From: JAYTQG01 sp043746815
GTDB lineage: Bacteria; Actinomycetota; Thermoleophilia; Miltoncostaeales; Miltoncostaeaceae
Assembly: GCA_043746815.1 (NCBI GenBank)
Contig: JAYTQG010000217.1
Coordinates: 1 to 7,264, forward strand
DNA: 7,264 bases
Direction of reading: 5' to 3'
Shown: positions 5,974 through 7,264 of the stretch, in pieces
Layout: each line of letters starts with the position of its first letter
Numbering within the stretch: position 1 is the first letter of the stretch
Translations under genes and position numbers: made by a program
The notes under the pieces: model-generated
The model's input: the letters and a program-made list of their open reading frames with translations, nothing else
What the model was told of the DNA's origin: nothing
Databases searched by the model: none

Positions 5974-6317
5974 AACCGTCCGTCCGGCGGTACCTTCCCT
6001 TCGCCGTCGACGCCCTCGCGATCCTGGCCTTCGCAACGTTCGGACGGCGCTCGCACCAGGAAGGGGTGTCGGTCGCGGGAGTACTGAGCGTGGCGTGGCC
6101 CTTCCTTGCCGGCTGGGCGGTCGGAGCGACGGCGTTGGGCGTTTGGCGTCACCCAGGGTCGCCTGGGCTCGCCGCCCGCGCCTTCGCGGTCGCCCTACCC
6201 GTCGCCTTCGCCCTGCGTGCCGTCAGCGGCCGCGGCCTTGCCATTGCCTTTGTGATCGTCGCCGTCGTGACGACGGGGCTCCTACTCGTCGGCCGACGGC
6301 TTCTCGTCCGCTGGTAG
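5970..6317 (+). CDS. DUF3054 family small membrane protein
   Basis: The GTG at 5970 is chosen because it overlaps the upstream TGA (GTGA) and gives the short N-terminus usual for DUF3054. An in-frame ATG at 5934, inside the upstream gene, would give 127 aa instead of 115. The diagnostic motifs are D14 in FAVDALAILAFATFGRRSHQ (11-30), with FGRRSHxEG the family hallmark, and AWPFLAGW (42-49). Four hydrophobic segments are visible at roughly 11-24, 38-57, 69-83 and 89-108, followed by a basic end (GRRLLVRW), consistent with an integral inner-membrane protein. The function of DUF3054 is not known. It is probably co-transcribed with the MBL-fold gene. Its last 36 bases overlap the end of the convergent ABC ATPase gene. 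Confidence 0.88.
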   Translation: MKPSVRRYLPFAVDALAILAFATFGRRSHQEGVSVAGVLSVAWPFLAGWAVGATALGVWRHPGSPGLAARAFAVALPVAFALRAVSGRGLAIAFVIVAVVTTGLLLVGRRLLVRW

Positions 6318-7264
6318 AGCGGTTTCCAGCGGGACCAACCGCGTTGCGACCGCCTTGAAGGACGCGATTGCCCACTGCCCCTCGGCAAGCCCGAGACGGT
6401 CAACCGACTCGGCGGTGATCTCCGCCGTCAACGGACCAATCTGAACGCGGGCACGACTGCCGAGACGGACGATCGACCCGATTTGACCGCGAAGTTGATT
6501 CGTCGTCGAACCCGCTTGCGGCACCGTCGCGACGGCGATGTCGCTGGGCTGCACCACGACTCCGACACGGCCAACCAGCCGGTCGACCGACCTCAGCACA
6601 GTGCCATCGGCAAGCTGAACATCGCAGAGATCCGACCCCGTCAAAGCCCCGTCACCCTCCACGAGGTTCGCCCCTGTGAGACTCGCGACGAATGCACTGG
6701 CCGGGCGGGCAATCAACTCCCCGGGGGTTCCGATTTGGGCAATCTTCCCCGCTTCGATGACGACCACGCGCCCGGCGAGGGCACTCGCGTCGTCAAAGTC
6801 GTGGCTCACCAGGAGGGTTGGAAGGCCAAGTTCAGTGAGCAGGGAACGAAGCTCGGCGCGAACGGTTGCTCGGGTGTGGGCATCGAGCGCCGCCATTGGC
6901 TCGTCCAACAGGAGCACCCGCGGGGCACGGGCCAGTGCCCGGGCGAGGGCAACGCGCTGGCGCTCTCCCCCGGAGAGATCGCGTGGGAAGCTTGCGGCGA
7001 GATGCCCGATACTGAGCCGTTCCAGCAACTCGGCGACGCGCTTCTTGCCACCAAATGCCACGTTGTCGCGGACGCTGAGATGTGGAAACAGGGCGTAGTC
7101 CTGAAAGACCAGGCCGACCGACCGACGGTCCGGGGGCAGCGACACCCGACGGCTGGCGTCAAACCAAACCTGATCACCGAGTGTGATGCGACCCGCTTCT
7201 GGTTGCTCCAGGCCAGCGATCGCCCGCAGCAAGCTGGACTTCCCAGCACCTGATGGCCCCACCG
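6282..7264 (-). CDS. ABC transporter ATP-binding protein, molybdate (ModC)-type, partial (5' end outside window)
   Basis: 326 codons are visible, starting inside the first strand: the first full codon (7262-7260) is a GTG encoding the Val before Walker A, so the true start lies beyond 7264. Counting from that Val, the ATPase motifs are all present: Walker A GPSGAGKS (2-9), Q-loop VFQDYALFPHLSV (52-64), signature LSGGERQR (96-103), Walker B VLLLDEP (116-122), D-loop AALD and H-loop SHDF (His154). The C-terminal third (about 252-312) is a Mop/TOBE-type oxyanion-binding domain with NQLRGQIGSIVRLGSRARVQ and AEITAESVDRLGLAEGQ, followed by SFKAVATRLVP. Together these fit ModC, the ATPase that drives molybdate (or tungstate) import with ModB and ModA. 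Those partners are not in the window and may lie beyond its right edge. An ATPase for another oxyanion cannot be excluded. The 3' end overlaps the convergent DUF3054 gene. Confidence 0.93.
   Translation of the reverse strand, partial: VGPSGAGKSSLLRAIAGLEQPEAGRITLGDQVWFDASRRVSLPPDRRSVGLVFQDYALFPHLSVRDNVAFGGKKRVAELLERLSIGHLAASFPRDLSGGERQRVALARALARAPRVLLLDEPMAALDAHTRATVRAELRSLLTELGLPTLLVSHDFDDASALAGRVVVIEAGKIAQIGTPGELIARPASAFVASLTGANLVEGDGALTGSDLCDVQLADGTVLRSVDRLVGRVGVVVQPSDIAVATVPQAGSTTNQLRGQIGSIVRLGSRARVQIGPLTAEITAESVDRLGLAEGQWAIASFKAVATRLVPLETALPADEKPSADE

Overview
The window is GC-rich (AT-rich only in one short patch), gene-dense, and reads as chromosomal DNA of a high-GC actinobacterium. 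The Arg-rich style of the secreted proteins, a DUF3054 membrane protein and a luciferase-like oxidoreductase suggest a Thermoleophilia/Solirubrobacterales-type organism. That placement is inferred from protein style; no rRNA or other marker gene is present. Eight protein-coding genes cover nearly all of the window. No tRNA, rRNA, CRISPR array, transposase or phage gene was seen.

Region 1 (23-2960, minus strand) is the most interesting part. It is a compact three-gene set of secreted proteins, read in the order 2960 to 23. The first gene encodes a small secreted protein (168 aa) that is almost entirely one beta-rich domain. The second encodes a seven-repeat VCBS/FG-GAP beta-propeller (507 aa) that ends in a second copy of the same domain (76 of 128 residues identical without gaps, counted by hand). 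The third encodes a secreted two-domain Ig-like protein (282 aa) whose first half resembles DUF916/WxLIP proteins and whose second half is extremely arginine-rich. The last two genes overlap in a GTGA and are probably translationally coupled. The arrangement resembles the WxL-protein plus DUF916-protein surface loci of Firmicutes, but lacks LPXTG anchors and canonical WxL tryptophans. I propose it as a diverged WxL-like cell-surface system.

Region 2 (2961-3165) is the only sizeable intergenic gap (205 bases). It carries a 17-base near-perfect palindrome, an RNA-type stem-loop, an AT-rich patch and a strong ribosome binding site for the first gene of the set.

Region 3 (3166-5327, minus strand) holds an LLM-class flavin oxidoreductase followed 35 bases later by a secreted protein of unknown function with an enzyme-like N-terminal part and a C-terminal Ig-like module.

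Region 4 (5353-6317, plus strand) starts only 25 bases from the divergent oxidoreductase. It holds a degenerate metallo-beta-lactamase-fold protein whose stop overlaps (GTGA) a DUF3054 four-helix membrane protein.

Region 5 (6282-7264, minus strand) is an ABC-transporter ATPase of the molybdate (ModC) type with a C-terminal Mop/TOBE domain, cut by the window end. It overlaps the DUF3054 gene tail to tail by 36 bases.
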